Shown here: positions 25,712-35,800 of the stretch, one piece after another
How the letters are laid out: each line of letters begins with the position of its first letter
Numbering within the stretch: the first letter of the stretch is position 1
Notes under the pieces: model-generated
Database searches by the model: none
Seen by the model: the letters and a program-made list of their open reading frames with translations, nothing else
Told to the model about the DNA's origin: nothing
Made by a program: the position numbers and the translations under genes
Assembly: GCF_018399035.1 (NCBI RefSeq)
Contig: NZ_CP073760.1
Location: 3,476,001 to 3,540,000 of the forward strand
Source of the DNA: Thiocapsa sp.
GTDB taxonomy: Bacteria > Pseudomonadota > Gammaproteobacteria > Chromatiales > Chromatiaceae
Direction: 5' to 3'
Length of the DNA stretch: 64,000 bases

Positions 25712-27556
25712 ATGAGCTGGATAACGATTCTCTACGTCATGATGGCGGCCTTGTCGGCCACGATCACCGGCCTCTATCTGGCGGCCTGGCTCATGCAGCG
25801 AGACGCCTGGGCCTACCTGATGTTTGTTCTGCTCGCGTTCAGCATCGCCGGTCTCGCGGTGACAGAGCTCTGGATGCTGCGCGCGCAAACGCCCGGGGAC
25901 TATGCAACCGCATTGCGCTGGTTCCAGGTTCCGGTCTGGTCCGGCTTTGTCGCCTTGGTGGGTTTGGTCTACCTGCGCTTGAGGCCGCGCTTTCCGTGGG
26001 TGGGTTGGCTGGCCGTGGGGCTGCGGACGGTCGCGCTGGTCGCGACCTTCGTGTCGGGGCCGAATCTCAACTATACCGAGCTGACCGCTATCGAGTTCAC
26101 CAGGCTCCTCGGAGAGCCGGTCGCGATCGCGAGGGGCGGCGTCCCCAATCCCTGGATGCTGACGGGCCAGGCGGGCCTCCTGTTGTTGATTCTGTTCATC
26201 CTCGACGGCGGCGTCAGTGCCTGGCGGCGGGGAGGAGGCATGCGGTCGCTCGTGCTGACGATCAGCATCTTTGTCGGCGTTGTGGCCGGCACGGTTCAAG
26301 CGATCCTGGTGTTCTGGAACTTCGCGCACTGGCCGATCCTGGTCACCCCGATGTTCCTCTTTGTTGCTGTCGTTATGGGCTCCGAGCTGAGCCTCGGGCT
26401 GCTGCGAGCGATGCGGGCGGAGCGTGACGTCCAGGTCATGGACGCCGCCTTGAGCGCGAGCGAGGAGCGCCTGAGCCTAGCGGCAGAGGCGGCCGACGCT
26501 GGATTTTGGGGTCTCGATGCCCGATCGGGAGAGGTCTGGGTTACGTCAAAGACGCGGGATCTCTTCGGACTGGCCCCCAGCGGGGATCTGCGACTCACGG
26601 ATTTCCTGGAACAGGTGCATCCGCAGGACCGGGCGCGGCTGAAACAACTGATCGTGGCGGCGCTGCGCTCGAAAGACAGGTTCCGCACCGAGTTCCGGGT
26701 CGTCGACCCCGGCGGCCATATTCGCTGGCTCGCCGGTTTGGGTCGCGGCGTCGGCAAGACCGAGACCGACGCGGGTCTGCGGACGCTGATGGGCGTGAGC
26801 GTGGACGTGACGGCTCGTAAGGCCATCGCGGACCAGGACCGCCGGCAACGCGCAGAGCTCGAACGTCTTTCCAAGATGGAGACCCTGAGCGAGCTTTCGG
26901 CCTCGCTGGCCCACGAGTTGAACCAGCCGCTGGCCATGATCCTCACGAATGCCGAGGCGGCCCTGGCCTTGCTGGCCCAGAACCCGCCGAACCTGAGCGA
27001 GTTAAGCGACATCCTGGCCGATATCATCAGCGCCGACCGGCGTGCGGCCGACGTGATTCGGCACCTTCGTTCGCTTCTCGAGCGCGGTGAGACTCACCGC
27101 GACGACCTCTTGCTGCATGATGCCATTCACCGGGTGCTTGAGTTGTTCGGCAACGAAATCGACGACCAGGGCGTGGACGTGGATCTGAGCTTGACCGCGG
27201 AACTGCCCGCGGTGCGGGCGGATCGCATCCTGATCGAGCAGGTTCTGCTCAATCTCCTCAACAACGCCTGCGCGGCGGTGGCCGACAACCCCCCGGGTGA
27301 GCGCCAGGTCTCGATCGTTACGCGTGTGCATGAGGATGGGGTCTTGGTCGAGGTTATCGACAACGGATGCGGATTGTCCGAACCGAAACGCATCTTCGAG
27401 GCCTTCTACTCCACCACGCACGGGGGACTCGGCATGGGTCTGGCGATTGTGCGCTCCATCGTGAATAGTCATGGCGGGCATGTCTGGGCGGAGTCGACGC
27501 CGCTCGGCGGGGCCTCGGTACGCTTCTATTTGCCGAGGGACGGGTTGGCATCATGA
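25712..27556 (+). CDS. membrane sensor histidine kinase with PAS domain
   Basis: The ATG at 25712 follows GGAG by five bases; a GTG at 25706 is in frame. Residues 1-240 hold about seven membrane segments and form a sensory module. A PAS domain covers about residues 255-375 (ERLSLAAEAADAGFWGLDA, then the PAC end LMGVSVDVTARK). The H-box is SASLAHELNQPLAMILTNAE, with the phospho-accepting His at about residue 401. The ATPase part shows LLNLLNNACAAV (N box), VIDNGCGLSE (G1) and GGLGMGLAIVRSIV (G2). Its stop overlaps the start of the response-regulator gene. The pair forms a two-component system of the FixL/FixJ style; the signal is unknown. Confidence 0.9.
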   Translation: MSWITILYVMMAALSATITGLYLAAWLMQRDAWAYLMFVLLAFSIAGLAVTELWMLRAQTPGDYATALRWFQVPVWSGFVALVGLVYLRLRPRFPWVGWLAVGLRTVALVATFVSGPNLNYTELTAIEFTRLLGEPVAIARGGVPNPWMLTGQAGLLLLILFILDGGVSAWRRGGGMRSLVLTISIFVGVVAGTVQAILVFWNFAHWPILVTPMFLFVAVVMGSELSLGLLRAMRAERDVQVMDAALSASEERLSLAAEAADAGFWGLDARSGEVWVTSKTRDLFGLAPSGDLRLTDFLEQVHPQDRARLKQLIVAALRSKDRFRTEFRVVDPGGHIRWLAGLGRGVGKTETDAGLRTLMGVSVDVTARKAIADQDRRQRAELERLSKMETLSELSASLAHELNQPLAMILTNAEAALALLAQNPPNLSELSDILADIISADRRAADVIRHLRSLLERGETHRDDLLLHDAIHRVLELFGNEIDDQGVDVDLSLTAELPAVRADRILIEQVLLNLLNNACAAVADNPPGERQVSIVTRVHEDGVLVEVIDNGCGLSEPKRIFEAFYSTTHGGLGMGLAIVRSIVNSHGGHVWAESTPLGGASVRFYLPRDGLAS

Positions 27557-28173
27557 CGGATGAACCGATGGTCTATCTGCTCGACGACGAGCCCGAGATG
27601 CTGAAGGCATTGACGCGACTGCTCCACGCAGAGGGGTTCCAGGTTCGGGGCTTCATCAGCGCGCGGGAGTTTCTCGTCCACACGCGTTGCCGGGGGCCCG
27701 CCTGTCTCGTACTGGACGTGGCGATGCCCGACGTCGATGGCCTGCGGGTCCAGGAGCGGCTGCGCCAAAGCAAAGCCGAGCTGCCCATCGTCTTCCTCAC
27801 CGGCCATGGCGACATTCCCATGAGCGTGCGTGCGGTGAAGGCGGGTGCCGAGAACTTCTTGACCAAGCCGGTAAACGCGGCGGATCTGCTTCAGGCGGTG
27901 CGCGCCGCACTGCAACAGACATCGGATCGGCAGGTCGAGCGCGAGGAGCGAGTGGCCCTGCAAGATCGGTTCGCGCAGCTGACGCCGCGTGAGCGCGAGG
28001 TGCTCGGCCACGTCATCGCCGGGAAGCTGAACAAGCAGATCGCCGCGGATCTCGGCACCGGCCAGCAGAACATCAAGATCCACCGCGGGCGCCTGATGCG
28101 CAAACTGGGCGTGAGGTCGGTGGCCGAGCTGGTTCGGGTGGCCGAGCGGTTGGGCGTGCCACTCGCAAGGTGA
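27553..28173 (+). CDS. FixJ-type response regulator (REC-LuxR HTH)
   Basis: The 206-residue protein has a receiver domain at residues 1-120 with acidic residues in LLDDEPE, the phospho-acceptor in CLVLDVAMPDVDG (Asp at about 55), a Thr in VFLTGHGD and the Lys in FLTKPV. A LuxR-type helix-turn-helix follows (LTPREREVLGHVIAGKLNKQIAADLG), with KIHRGRLMRKLGVRS as the recognition helix. TodT, StyR and FixJ share this design. It overlaps the kinase gene by four bases, so both are co-expressed. No target gene is evident in the window. Confidence 0.9.
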   Translation: MTDEPMVYLLDDEPEMLKALTRLLHAEGFQVRGFISAREFLVHTRCRGPACLVLDVAMPDVDGLRVQERLRQSKAELPIVFLTGHGDIPMSVRAVKAGAENFLTKPVNAADLLQAVRAALQQTSDRQVEREERVALQDRFAQLTPREREVLGHVIAGKLNKQIAADLGTGQQNIKIHRGRLMRKLGVRSVAELVRVAERLGVPLAR

Positions 28174-28562
28174 GACGCTGCTCCCGCCCCTGCCTGCTAC
28201 TCGTTTAACCAAGGTTCAATAGCCGCCGGCCAGCCAGTTTCTTATAGTCCACATTCGGTTGCCGTGCTGGCGAGAGGCAGGTCGGTGAGCGCCGTCGGCT
28301 CGACCACCCAAACCCGTCTCGCCGCCATCCTGGCAAGGTGCCTTTTCGGCTGAGGGTGCGCTCATATCAACAGCAAGCCGCCAAGCGCGATGAAATCCTG
28401 CGCGCTCAACCACCTTTGTCAGTCCATGCCAAGCGTTATTGCCGAGAAGCGATAAAGAAGGCCGAGGATCGATTTGGCTCGGACGCCTACGCAAATGCCA
28501 CGGCCGCCGAATTGCGAAGACCTTTGAAATCGTTACTCTAAATCCTGCTTGGGAGAGATTCG
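28174..28562. other. 389-bp intergenic region
   Basis: This region separates the regulator gene from the next membrane-protein gene. A ribosome site (GGGAGAG) for the latter is visible at about 28549. I see no convincing gene, repeat or hairpin. Confidence 0.5.
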
Positions 28563-28964
28563 ATGGACGCAAAACTGAGTCAGCGCGTTGGCGAGCTCGT
28601 GGAAAACGGTTGGGAGCCGATGACAACAACGGAGACCACAGCGTCGCTAGTGGGACGCCGGCCTTTTGCCTGGTGGCTGTTCCTGATCGTGATCTTCCTG
28701 TTCCCATTGTTCGGCGGTCTATTGTATCTCGTCTTTTGGCTCGCCACCTCGAAGGCAACGGTGTTCTTACACGTGGAAGGCGACGAGGTCGTGCTCGCCG
28801 GGGACGAGTGGCTGATCAAGCTGCAAGAAGCCCAAAGGGATGCCTATGTGGAGCGGCAACGTCGAATCAAGGAAAAGGGATTCCTGCGGGTGATGTGGCC
28901 GCAGCTTGTCGTCTCGCTCCTGCTGATTGCGGTATGGATCTACATGCTGAAAACGTACCTATGA
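28563..28964 (+). CDS. small membrane protein with two transmembrane segments
   Basis: This 133-residue protein starts with a soluble stretch (SQRVGELVENGWEPMTTTETTAS), then a long hydrophobic segment (PFAWWLFLIVIFLFPLFGG and LLYLVFWLA). A charged helical region (KLQEAQRDAYVERQRRIKEKG) and a C-terminal membrane segment (LVVSLLLIAVWIYML) follow. I do not recognise the family. A ribosome site GGGAGAG precedes the ATG by about seven bases. It is a single gene next to the transposon-split lipoprotein gene, and nothing links it functionally to either neighbour. Confidence 0.65.
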   Translation: MDAKLSQRVGELVENGWEPMTTTETTASLVGRRPFAWWLFLIVIFLFPLFGGLLYLVFWLATSKATVFLHVEGDEVVLAGDEWLIKLQEAQRDAYVERQRRIKEKGFLRVMWPQLVVSLLLIAVWIYMLKTYL

Positions 28965-29111
28965 TCGCGCCGTGTAATGCGCACTTGAATGGACGCGATT
29001 GGCGCTATGGCTCATGTGGCTGGCTCGGGCGTGGCTTCCCGGTTTCCTGTATTGGGTCGCTTCGAACGCATTCGAGCAAACCACATTAATAGCGAGGAAA
29101 AGCAGGTGAAC

Positions 29112-29200
29112 ATGAACCTTCTGATCGCATTGATTCTGGCGGTAGCCAGCGGAATTGCGGGATGCAGCACCGATAGCCAGACTCGGCAGGGACAACCATT
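29112..29200 (+). pseudogene. lipoprotein gene, 5' fragment (split by two insertions)
   Basis: The ATG at 29112 follows GAGGAAAAGCAGGTGAAC. The product starts MNLLIALILAVASGIAGCST, a lipoprotein signal peptide with the lipobox GIAGC. About 30 codons remain before the left inverted repeat of the insertion sequence at 29201. Continued reading gives a 41-residue product that ends within the element at 29237. The middle and 3' parts of this gene are at 31166-31574 and 32726-32814. Confidence 0.7.
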
Positions 29201-31165
29201 GGTGGCTGAGGCTAGGGAGTTCAATCTGACCCGATAAGGCACGAAATAGCTCATGCCGGTCTCGTGTCGCGGGGTGCGGGCGGTGATGCGCCGGCTGTCC
29301 TGCCGCCGGCCGCCATCGACAGCCCTGTCGCCTCCAGGCACACTTCGCGGCACCGGGATCCCCCAGCCGAATCCGAGCCGACGCCGACCGATGGACACCT
29401 TCAAAACCCCCGTGGCCCGATTGGCCCGACTGTTCCGGGCATCGCGCGATGCGTGGCGGGCCAAAGCCCTGGACAAGCAACAGCGCCTGCGCGCGGCTCG
29501 GGTCAAGATCCGGGATCTGGAAGCGAGCCGTGCCTATTGGAAAAACCGGGCGCTGGCGGCGCAAGGCGGTGGCCCGCCTGCGGCGTCGGAGGCGACACCG
29601 GTCGGCGCGGCGCAGGAGCCTGACGCTGCGGCTCGGCAGCAGCTGCGCTTGCCCCCGCCCGGTCACCGGCATTCGCTCCTGGTCATTCAACTGACGCTGC
29701 AGATGTTTCTGGGTGCCGGACTCGGCAGCCGCGGGGTGCCCCGCGTACTGAGTCTGCTCGCGCCCTGGATGCCGGTGAGCCTGCCGGCGCATACGACGGT
29801 CCTCAACTGGGTTTATCGCTGCGGATTGGCGATCCTCCTGCAGCCTCCGCAGCGGCGCGAGGACTGGATTTACATCGCCGATCATACGCTTGAACTGGGC
29901 ACATCGAAGTGTCTCGTGATTCTGGGCATCCCCGCCGCCCGGCTGCTCGAGACCGGCTACAGCCCGTCGCACCGGGCCATGCAGGTGCTCGCCGTGAAGG
30001 TGACGACGCACAGCACCGGGGAGTGGGTCGCCACGGTGCTGCGCGAGGTCGCCGAGCGCACCGGTGTGCCGGTGCAGATCGTCGCCGATCACGGCAGCGA
30101 CCTGCACAAGGGGATCACGCTGTTTCGCCGGGAACAGACGACAGACTGTGTGGAAACCTATGATATTTCGCACCGCATCGCCACCCTGCTCAAGGCCGAA
30201 TTGCAGCCCGACGCGCGCTGGCAGACCTTTCTGGCGCACTGCAAGCGGACCCTGGCGTCCTTTCAGCAAACCGACCTGGCCTTTCTGTTGCCGCCGCGTC
30301 AGCGCACCAAGGCGCGCTTCATGCACGTCGACACCCATGTCGAGTGGGCGCAAAACCTGCTCGCCTACCAGGAGCGGGGAGATTTCAGTGCCGTTCGGCC
30401 CACCTGCGTTCTGACGGTCGCCGCCGGGACCACCTGCGCGACCGTTTGGGCGTCGCCCGCGTGCGTCCCCTGCACGTGCTGCTGGGCCATCGGCATCCCG
30501 ACAAGGCAGCCTTCTGCGAGGCCATTCAGGCGGCGTCCGACCTGCAGCTCACGGATCTGGACGACGCCTTTTGGGATCTCGCCGACACCGGCCGCGCCCG
30601 CTTCCTGGAGGGCTTCGCTTGGGCGAGTGCCTATCGCGAAGATCTGGCGATCTATGCGCAGATGATGGAACAGTCCAAGGCCATCCAGAGCGTTCTCAAG
30701 TCCGAGGGACTGCACGCCGGCGTCTGCGCATCGCTTCAATCCACACTCGCTCCGCGCACCGCGCTCGCTCCGCGAGCCGCCCGCTTTACCGACCGGGTCT
30801 TGGAACAGGTCGAGGTACAAGCCGCCAAGATCCCGCCCGGCGCAACCTGGCTGGCGTCCTCCGACATCATCGAATCGGTGTTCGGGAAATACAAAACCTT
30901 CACCGCACGCGGCCCCCTCAAGGAGATCGGCCGGCTGGTGTTGGCGATTCCCGCCTTCCTCACCGATCTGACGGGCCCGCTCATTCACGAGGCGATGACC
31001 TCGGTGCGTACCCTGGATGTCGAGCACTGGGTCAAAGCGCATCTCGGCGACTCCATGCTGGCCCGGCGACGACAGGCGTTCAAGGCGCCGAAGCTCGACA
31101 TGAAAACGGCATGAAGGTTTTGATGGGAAAGACCGGGGGATTGAACATCCTAGGCTGAGGCCACC
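29201..31165 (+). mobile_element. unclassified insertion sequence (1965 bp) with imperfect inverted repeats
   Basis: The left end GGTGGCTGAGGCTAGGGAGT (29201-29226 with the next six bases) and the reverse complement of the right end (31139-31165) share GGTGGC, CTAGG and GTTCAATC, giving imperfect inverted repeats of 26 and 27 bases. One transposase gene lies between them. No clear target duplication is visible: CCATT on the left, GTTAT on the right. It sits inside the lipoprotein gene. Confidence 0.65.
29391..31114 (+). pseudogene. DDE-type transposase of unclassified family, frameshifted
   Basis: The ATG at 29391 starts MDTFKTPVARLARLFRASRD, followed by a coiled coil (RLRAARVKIRDLEASRAYWKN). 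A catalytic core follows with candidate DDE residues: Asp in WIYIADHTLELG, Asp in QIVADHGSDLHKG and Glu in SSDIIESVFGKYK. The frame changes near 30400-30440: the first part reads to about VEWAQNLLAYQERGDFS and the rest continues from DHLRDRLGVARVRPLH in another frame to 31114. No programmed slippery site is obvious, so the gene is probably inactive or miscalled at one base. Full length would be about 575 residues. I cannot assign it to a named IS family. Confidence 0.7.
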
Positions 31166-31574
31166 GTTATTTCGACCCGGGCTGGCGTCGTCGGGATCAA
31201 TTATGAAACCCGCGTGGTGACGCTGGAGATCCCAAACAAACCAGGCGACAACTTTGTGGATGTGGTCGTCAGTGACGACGTCAAAAATCTGTCGCAGATA
31301 CGCTTCGGTGACCACGTCACGGTTAAATACATCGAGGCTGTCGTCGTCGATCTCTTCCAACCGGGGGAGGTGGATCCAGGCATTGGCGTCGCCACGGTCA
31401 CAGGAACCGCTGAGCCGGGCCAACGGCCTGGAGGGGTTGCGGCCAAGAAGGTATCTGTCACCGCCGTGATCGAGGTGATCGATACGCAAAGGCAGCTCGT
31501 GACCCTAAGAGGGCCGGACGGGATCGTCAAGACGGTCATGGTGAACAACACGGCAATTCTCGATATACCTTTTA
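31166..31574 (+). pseudogene. lipoprotein gene, middle fragment
   Basis: Between the two insertion sequences the frame reads TVISTRAGVVGINYETRVVT, then KPGDNFVDVVVSDDVKNLSQ and VGD-like repeats (RFGDHVTVKYIEAVVVDLF). A second similar unit follows (TAVIEVIDTQRQLVTLRGPD). The two units look like repeated small beta domains with an equal pattern: V-x-T-L, V-x-D/N-x-x, L/I. It ends at DIPF, where the IS630 element begins. Apparent reading on to 31624 (IGINATFLMSTLSNAR) is element sequence. The family is not one I can name, but the pattern is typical of small exported proteins. Confidence 0.7.
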
Positions 31575-32723
31575 TAGGCATAAACGCAACTTTCCTTATG
31601 TCGACTCTCAGCAATGCTCGATAACATTTTAACTTCGAGTTAGACTTATCGCTACCGACGGGCCGCCTTGTAGTGTTTTTTAGACGATGATCAGAATCGA
31701 GTTCTCCGAGCAGGATTTGAAGACAATACAGAAGTTGCGTTACGAGCATCCACACCCAAGGGTGCGCAGGCGAATGGAGGTGCTGTGGCTGAAGAGCCAA
31801 GGCCTTGCGCACCGGGAGATTTGTCGGCTCGCGGGAATTTCCAGCAACACCTTACGGCAGTACCTAGGGATGTTTCAGTCCGGTGGTATCAAAAAGCTGA
31901 CGGAGCTCAACTTCTACGCCCCGATAAGCGAGTTGGAGCAGCATCGCTATCGACTCGAAGCCCATTTCCGCGCGCATCCGCCTGCGACCATCAACGAGGC
32001 GGCGGCCATGATCGAGGAGCTGACGGGAATCAAGCGCAGTCCGAGCGCCGTGGGGCGGTTTCTCAATTCGCTCGGCATGGCTCCGAGACGAGTCGGAATC
32101 ATCCCCTCGAAAGCCGATCCGGAGGAGCAAGAACAGTTTATTATCAATAAGTTAGAGCCGCGCATCGAAGAAGCCAGACAGGGTAAACGCGCTATTTTTT
32201 GTCGATGCTGCTCACTTTGTAATGGGTGCCTTTCTCGGCATTCTGTGGTCATTCTCCCGCCTTTTTTTAAAGACTTCCGCCGGGAGAAAACGTTTCAACG
32301 TGCTCGGTGCGCTGAACGCGATCACGCATGAACTGGTGATGGTGACGAACGATACCTATATCACTGCGGTAAGCGTCTGCGACCTGTTGCGACGCATTGC
32401 CATGCTGAATCTCGACGTGCCAATCACGCTGGTGATGGACAATGCGCGCTACCAGAAGTGCAATATCGTCACAGCGCTGGCTTTGCAGCTGAATATCGAA
32501 CTGCTTTATCTTCCCACCTATTCACCGAATTTGAACCTGATCGAAAGGTTGTGGAAGTTCGTCAAGAAAGAAGTGCTCTACTCGAAATACTATCCTAATT
32601 TCGCCGAGTTCCGAACTGCAATCACCGACTGCCTAAAACAAACGCACACCACGCACAAGAAGGAGCTGGACTCTTTACTCACGCTGAAATTCCAGGCATT
32701 CAAAAAATGTGAGCTTGTGCCTA
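31575..32723 (+). mobile_element. IS630-family insertion sequence
   Basis: The ends are inverted repeats: left TAGGCATAAACGCA (31575 on), right reverse complement TAGGCACAAGCTCA (to 32723), flanked on both sides by TA (31573-31574 and 32724-32725). IS630/Tc1 elements insert at TA and duplicate it, so this boundary fits well. The size of 1149 bp is normal for the family. It lies in the lipoprotein gene's 3' part. Confidence 0.8.
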
Positions 32724-32728
32724 TATGA
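31687..32728 (+). pseudogene. IS630 transposase, +1 frameshift in a T6 run
   Basis: The N-terminal part (31687 on) has a helix-turn-helix (GLAHREICRLAGISSNTLRQYLG) and a second DNA-binding region up to QGKRAIF. At TTTTTT (32195-32200) the frame must move by +1 to continue VDAAHFVMGAFLGILWSFSR and FNVLGALNAITHELV. The catalytic residues are the Asp in VDAAHF, the Asp in LVMDNARYQKC and the Glu in LPTYSPNLNLIERLWKF. Removing one T would restore one frame of about 346 codons. The last codons run past the right inverted repeat and use the host TGA at 32726. As given, the gene is broken. Confidence 0.82.
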
Positions 32729-32814
32729 GGTATAGGCTCAATGTCGGAGACACGGTTAGAACCACGTTCGTACGAGGCCTGGCCATCAGTGTCACCCCCA
32801 GTCCGGTGAGGTAG
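32726..32814 (+). pseudogene. lipoprotein gene, 3' fragment
   Basis: When the IS630 element and one TA copy are removed, the frame joins exactly: DIPF continues as MRYRLNVGDTVRTTFVRGLA and then ISVTPSPVR before TAG at 32812-32814. NVGDTV and the earlier RFGDHV are the same type of motif, which supports the reconstruction. The fragment alone has no start signal. Confidence 0.65.
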
Positions 32815-33002
32815 CCGTCGGGGACACGCTGGGCTGTTGCGATCGTCGCGTCAGTGAACCCAGTCCCGAGTGCCCGCCATGCAATCCGGGCATGCGCGGC
32901 CATTGGTGAGGGCGGCGGCTCATTCAATGCTGCCCATGAGGGGACTTCTTGTCCACTTGTGCACAGGCAGGATGGCTCCATTCGAAGACTAGGAGTATCG
33001 CG

Positions 33003-34427
33003 ATGGCAGAACGACAAACATTCTCGCGCTTGACGTTGACCGCCATGGTGGTCGGTTCCATGGTTGGGGCCGGCATTTTCTCACTTCCGGCCCGCTTCGG
33101 CGCCGCAACCGGCCCATTCGGCGCCATCGTCGCCTGGATCATCGCCGGGGGCGGCATGCTGATGCTGGCCTTTGTGTTTCAATCCCTCGCCGTGCGCAAA
33201 CCGGAGATCAACGCCGGTATCTTCGCCTATGCCAAGGAGGGGTTCGGCAATTATCTGGGCTTCGCGGCGGCCTTCGGGTTCTGGATCGGTACCTGCCTAG
33301 GGAACGTCACCTATTTCGTCCTGATCAAGTCGACGCTCGGGGCCTTCTTCCCGGTCTTTGGCGACGGCAATACACCTCAGGCGATCATCGTCTCCTCCAT
33401 CATCCTGTGGTCCTTCCATTTCATGATCCTTCGCGGCATCAAAGAGGCCGCCTTCATCAATACGGTGGTGACAATCGCCAAGATCCTTCCGATCTTTGTC
33501 TTCATCGCCTTCATGGCCTTCGCCTTCGACTACGAGCTGTTTGCCGCCAGCTTCTGGGGCGGCGGCAACTACAGCGGGTCCGAGGTCTTCGACCAGGTGC
33601 GCAGCACCATGCTGGTGACCGTGTTCGTCTTCATCGGCATCGAGGGTGCGAGCGTCTATTCGCGCTACGCCAAGCGCCGCGAGGACGTCGGCTGGGCGAC
33701 GGTGATGGGGTTCATCGGGGTGCTCTGCCTGCTGGTGCTGGTCACCCTGCTCCCCTATGGCGTGCTCCTGCGCCCCGAGCTTGCCGAGCTGCGCCAGCCT
33801 TCCATGGCGGGCGCCCTCGAGGCCGTGGTCGGGTCCTGGGGGCTCAAGTTCGTGAGCGCCGGGCTCATCGTGTCGGTGCTGGGTGCCTACCTGGCCTGGT
33901 CACTGCTAGCCGCCGAGGTGTTGTACTCGGCGGCCAAGTACGGGCTGGTGCCCAAGACCTTCGCACACGAGAACAAGCATCAGGTCCCGTCCACGGCGCT
34001 GTGGATCACGAACATCGTGGTGCAGTGCTTCCTGATCGTGACCATCTTCTCCCAGTATGCCTTCGACCTCTCCCTGGAGATGACCAGCGCCCTGACGTTG
34101 ATCCCCTACCTGCTGGTGGCGGGGTACGCGTTGAAGCTGGTGCTGACCCGCGAGACCTATGCACCGGGCTCCAAGGACTGGGGACGCGACATGACCTGGG
34201 CGGCCATCGCGGTCGTCTATACCGTCTTCATGCTCCTGTCCGGAGGGCTCAAGCATCTGGTGCTCGCCTGCATCCTCCTGGCCCCTGGCACCCTGATGTT
34301 CATCCTGGCGCGGCGGGAGCAGGGCCAGACGGTCTTTCGCCCCCGCGAGCTGGGGTTGCTCGGAGTTTTCGTGGTCGGCGCCGCGGCCGGCATCTATGGC
34401 CTCGCTACCGGCATGATCACCATCTGA
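33003..34427 (+). CDS. arcD: APC-family basic amino acid (arginine/ornithine-type) antiporter
   Basis: The ATG at 33003 follows AGGAG by about seven bases; the frame is open to 32949. The protein has 474 residues and twelve predicted membrane segments. [19 protein letters not shown] is the G-S-G-I-F signature of the APC superfamily in TM1, and [19 protein letters not shown] is the TM6 helix with the conserved Gly-Ile-Glu-Gly. This matches the basic amino acid/polyamine antiporter family used by arginine deiminase pathways. The arcA gene follows after 19 bases. An antiporter exchanging arginine for ornithine or citrulline is expected, but arcB and arcC are missing here, so citrulline is a possible exchange partner. 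The gene symbol is by context. Confidence 0.82.
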   Translation: MAERQTFSRLTLTAMVVGSMVGAGIFSLPARFGAATGPFGAIVAWIIAGGGMLMLAFVFQSLAVRKPEINAGIFAYAKEGFGNYLGFAAAFGFWIGTCLGNVTYFVLIKSTLGAFFPVFGDGNTPQAIIVSSIILWSFHFMILRGIKEAAFINTVVTIAKILPIFVFIAFMAFAFDYELFAASFWGGGNYSGSEVFDQVRSTMLVTVFVFIGIEGASVYSRYAKRREDVGWATVMGFIGVLCLLVLVTLLPYGVLLRPELAELRQPSMAGALEAVVGSWGLKFVSAGLIVSVLGAYLAWSLLAAEVLYSAAKYGLVPKTFAHENKHQVPSTALWITNIVVQCFLIVTIFSQYAFDLSLEMTSALTLIPYLLVAGYALKLVLTRETYAPGSKDWGRDMTWAAIAVVYTVFMLLSGGLKHLVLACILLAPGTLMFILARREQGQTVFRPRELGLLGVFVVGAAAGIYGLATGMITI

Positions 34428-34446
34428 TAACGCTAGAGGTTTCGAC

Positions 34447-35712
34447 ATGAGTAACCAAACCCCTGCCGCGCCTGTCTACGGCGTCCACTCCGAGGTCGGC
34501 ACCCTGCGCAAGGTCATGGTCTGCGCACCCGGTCTGGCGCATACCCGCCTGACCCCGACCAATAACGACGATCTGCTGTTCGATGACCTGCTGTGGGTGA
34601 CGAACGCCAAGCGCGATCATTACGACTTCATGCTCAAGATGCGCGAGCGCGGGGTCGAGGTGGTCGAGATGCATGAGCTGCTCGCCGAGACGGTGGCGAT
34701 CCCCGAGGCCAAAGCGTGGATCCTCGACCGCAAGATCACCGCGAACAGCGTCGGCTTGGGGCTGATCGAGGACACCCGGTCCTTCCTCGAGAGCCTGGAG
34801 CCGAGGGTCCTGGCCGAGTTCCTGATCGGCGGGGTTTCCGTGCGGGACGTGCCGGAACGGTTCGCAACCGCGGACTACTTCGAGCTGCTGCGCGAGGCCC
34901 ACGGCATCACCGAGTATCTGCTGCCGCCGCTGCCGAACACCCTCTACACCCGTGACACCACCTGCTGGATCTACGGCGGCGTCACGCTCAACCCGATGTT
35001 CTGGCCGGTGCGTCGTGAGGAGACGGTGCTGACCACCGCCATCTACAAGTTCCACCCGAGCTTCGCGGACGCCAATATCCAGGTCTGGTGGGGCGACCCG
35101 GACCAGAACTTCGGCCGGGCGACGCTGGAGGGCGGCGACGTCATGCCCATCGGCAACGGTGTTGTGCTGATCGGGATGAGCGAGCGGACGTCGCGCCATG
35201 CGATCTCGCAGGTGGCCCAGGCGCTGTTTGCGAAGGGCGCCGCCGAGCGGGTCATCGTCGCCGCCATGCCCAAGCTGCGCTCGGCGATGCATCTGGACAC
35301 CGTGTTCACCTTCGCCGACCGGGACCTGGTGACTCTGTACCGGCCGATCATGGATCAGGTACACGCCGTCTCGCTGCGGCCCAGCGACAAGCCCAATGGG
35401 ATCGACACGACTCTGGAGAAGAAACCCTTCGCAGAGGTCGTCGCCGAGGCCCTGAACGTCAAGGAGCTCAGGGTCATCGAGACCGGCGGCGACCACTACG
35501 CCGCCGAGCGGGCACAATGGGACAGCGGCAACAACCTGGTCGCGCTCTCGCCCGGCGTCGTCGTCGCCTACGACCGCAATACCTGGACCAACACCGAGCT
35601 GCGCAAGGCGGGGGTGGAGGTCATCACCATCGTTGGGGCGGAGCTGGGCCGCGGCCGCGGGGGCGGTCATTGCATGACCTGTCCGCTGATCCGGGATCCG
35701 GTGGACTTCTGA
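34447..35712 (+). CDS. arcA: arginine deiminase
   Basis: The 421-residue protein matches arginine deiminase along its whole length. It starts with [18 protein letters not shown], includes [18 protein letters not shown] and [18 protein letters not shown] (binding Asp and Glu residues). [12 protein letters not shown] and LHLDTVFTF (here MHLDTVFTF, catalytic His) follow. The C-terminal [12 protein letters not shown] carries the nucleophilic Cys at about residue 409. The enzyme hydrolyses arginine to citrulline and ammonium in the cytoplasm. It is the second gene of the cluster, 19 bases after the antiporter. All catalytic residues are present, so the enzyme is probably active. Confidence 0.95.
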   Translation: MSNQTPAAPVYGVHSEVGTLRKVMVCAPGLAHTRLTPTNNDDLLFDDLLWVTNAKRDHYDFMLKMRERGVEVVEMHELLAETVAIPEAKAWILDRKITANSVGLGLIEDTRSFLESLEPRVLAEFLIGGVSVRDVPERFATADYFELLREAHGITEYLLPPLPNTLYTRDTTCWIYGGVTLNPMFWPVRREETVLTTAIYKFHPSFADANIQVWWGDPDQNFGRATLEGGDVMPIGNGVVLIGMSERTSRHAISQVAQALFAKGAAERVIVAAMPKLRSAMHLDTVFTFADRDLVTLYRPIMDQVHAVSLRPSDKPNGIDTTLEKKPFAEVVAEALNVKELRVIETGGDHYAAERAQWDSGNNLVALSPGVVVAYDRNTWTNTELRKAGVEVITIVGAELGRGRGGGHCMTCPLIRDPVDF

Positions 35713-35800
35713 TCGCTGGCAGGCAGAGCTGCGCCGGTGCGACCTCCGAAGCACGGCCTGCCGTCGACTGTTGAGCCCCGAGACGCCCCGGAGAGTCCAA

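Noticed and set aside
28338..28541. A 67-codon open frame between the response regulator and the small membrane protein
   Set aside because: It lacks a ribosome site, has no recognisable pattern and ends just before the next gene's ribosome site. It is too weak to call.
29198..31171. ATT target duplication of the unclassified insertion sequence
   Set aside because: ATT occurs on both sides, but removing the element with one ATT copy does not restore the lipoprotein frame. The duplication remains unresolved.
31687..32728. Programmed -1 frameshifting in the IS630 transposase
   Set aside because: The two frames are related by +1 (or -2), so a -1 shift would not join them. A one-base gain in T6 explains it better.
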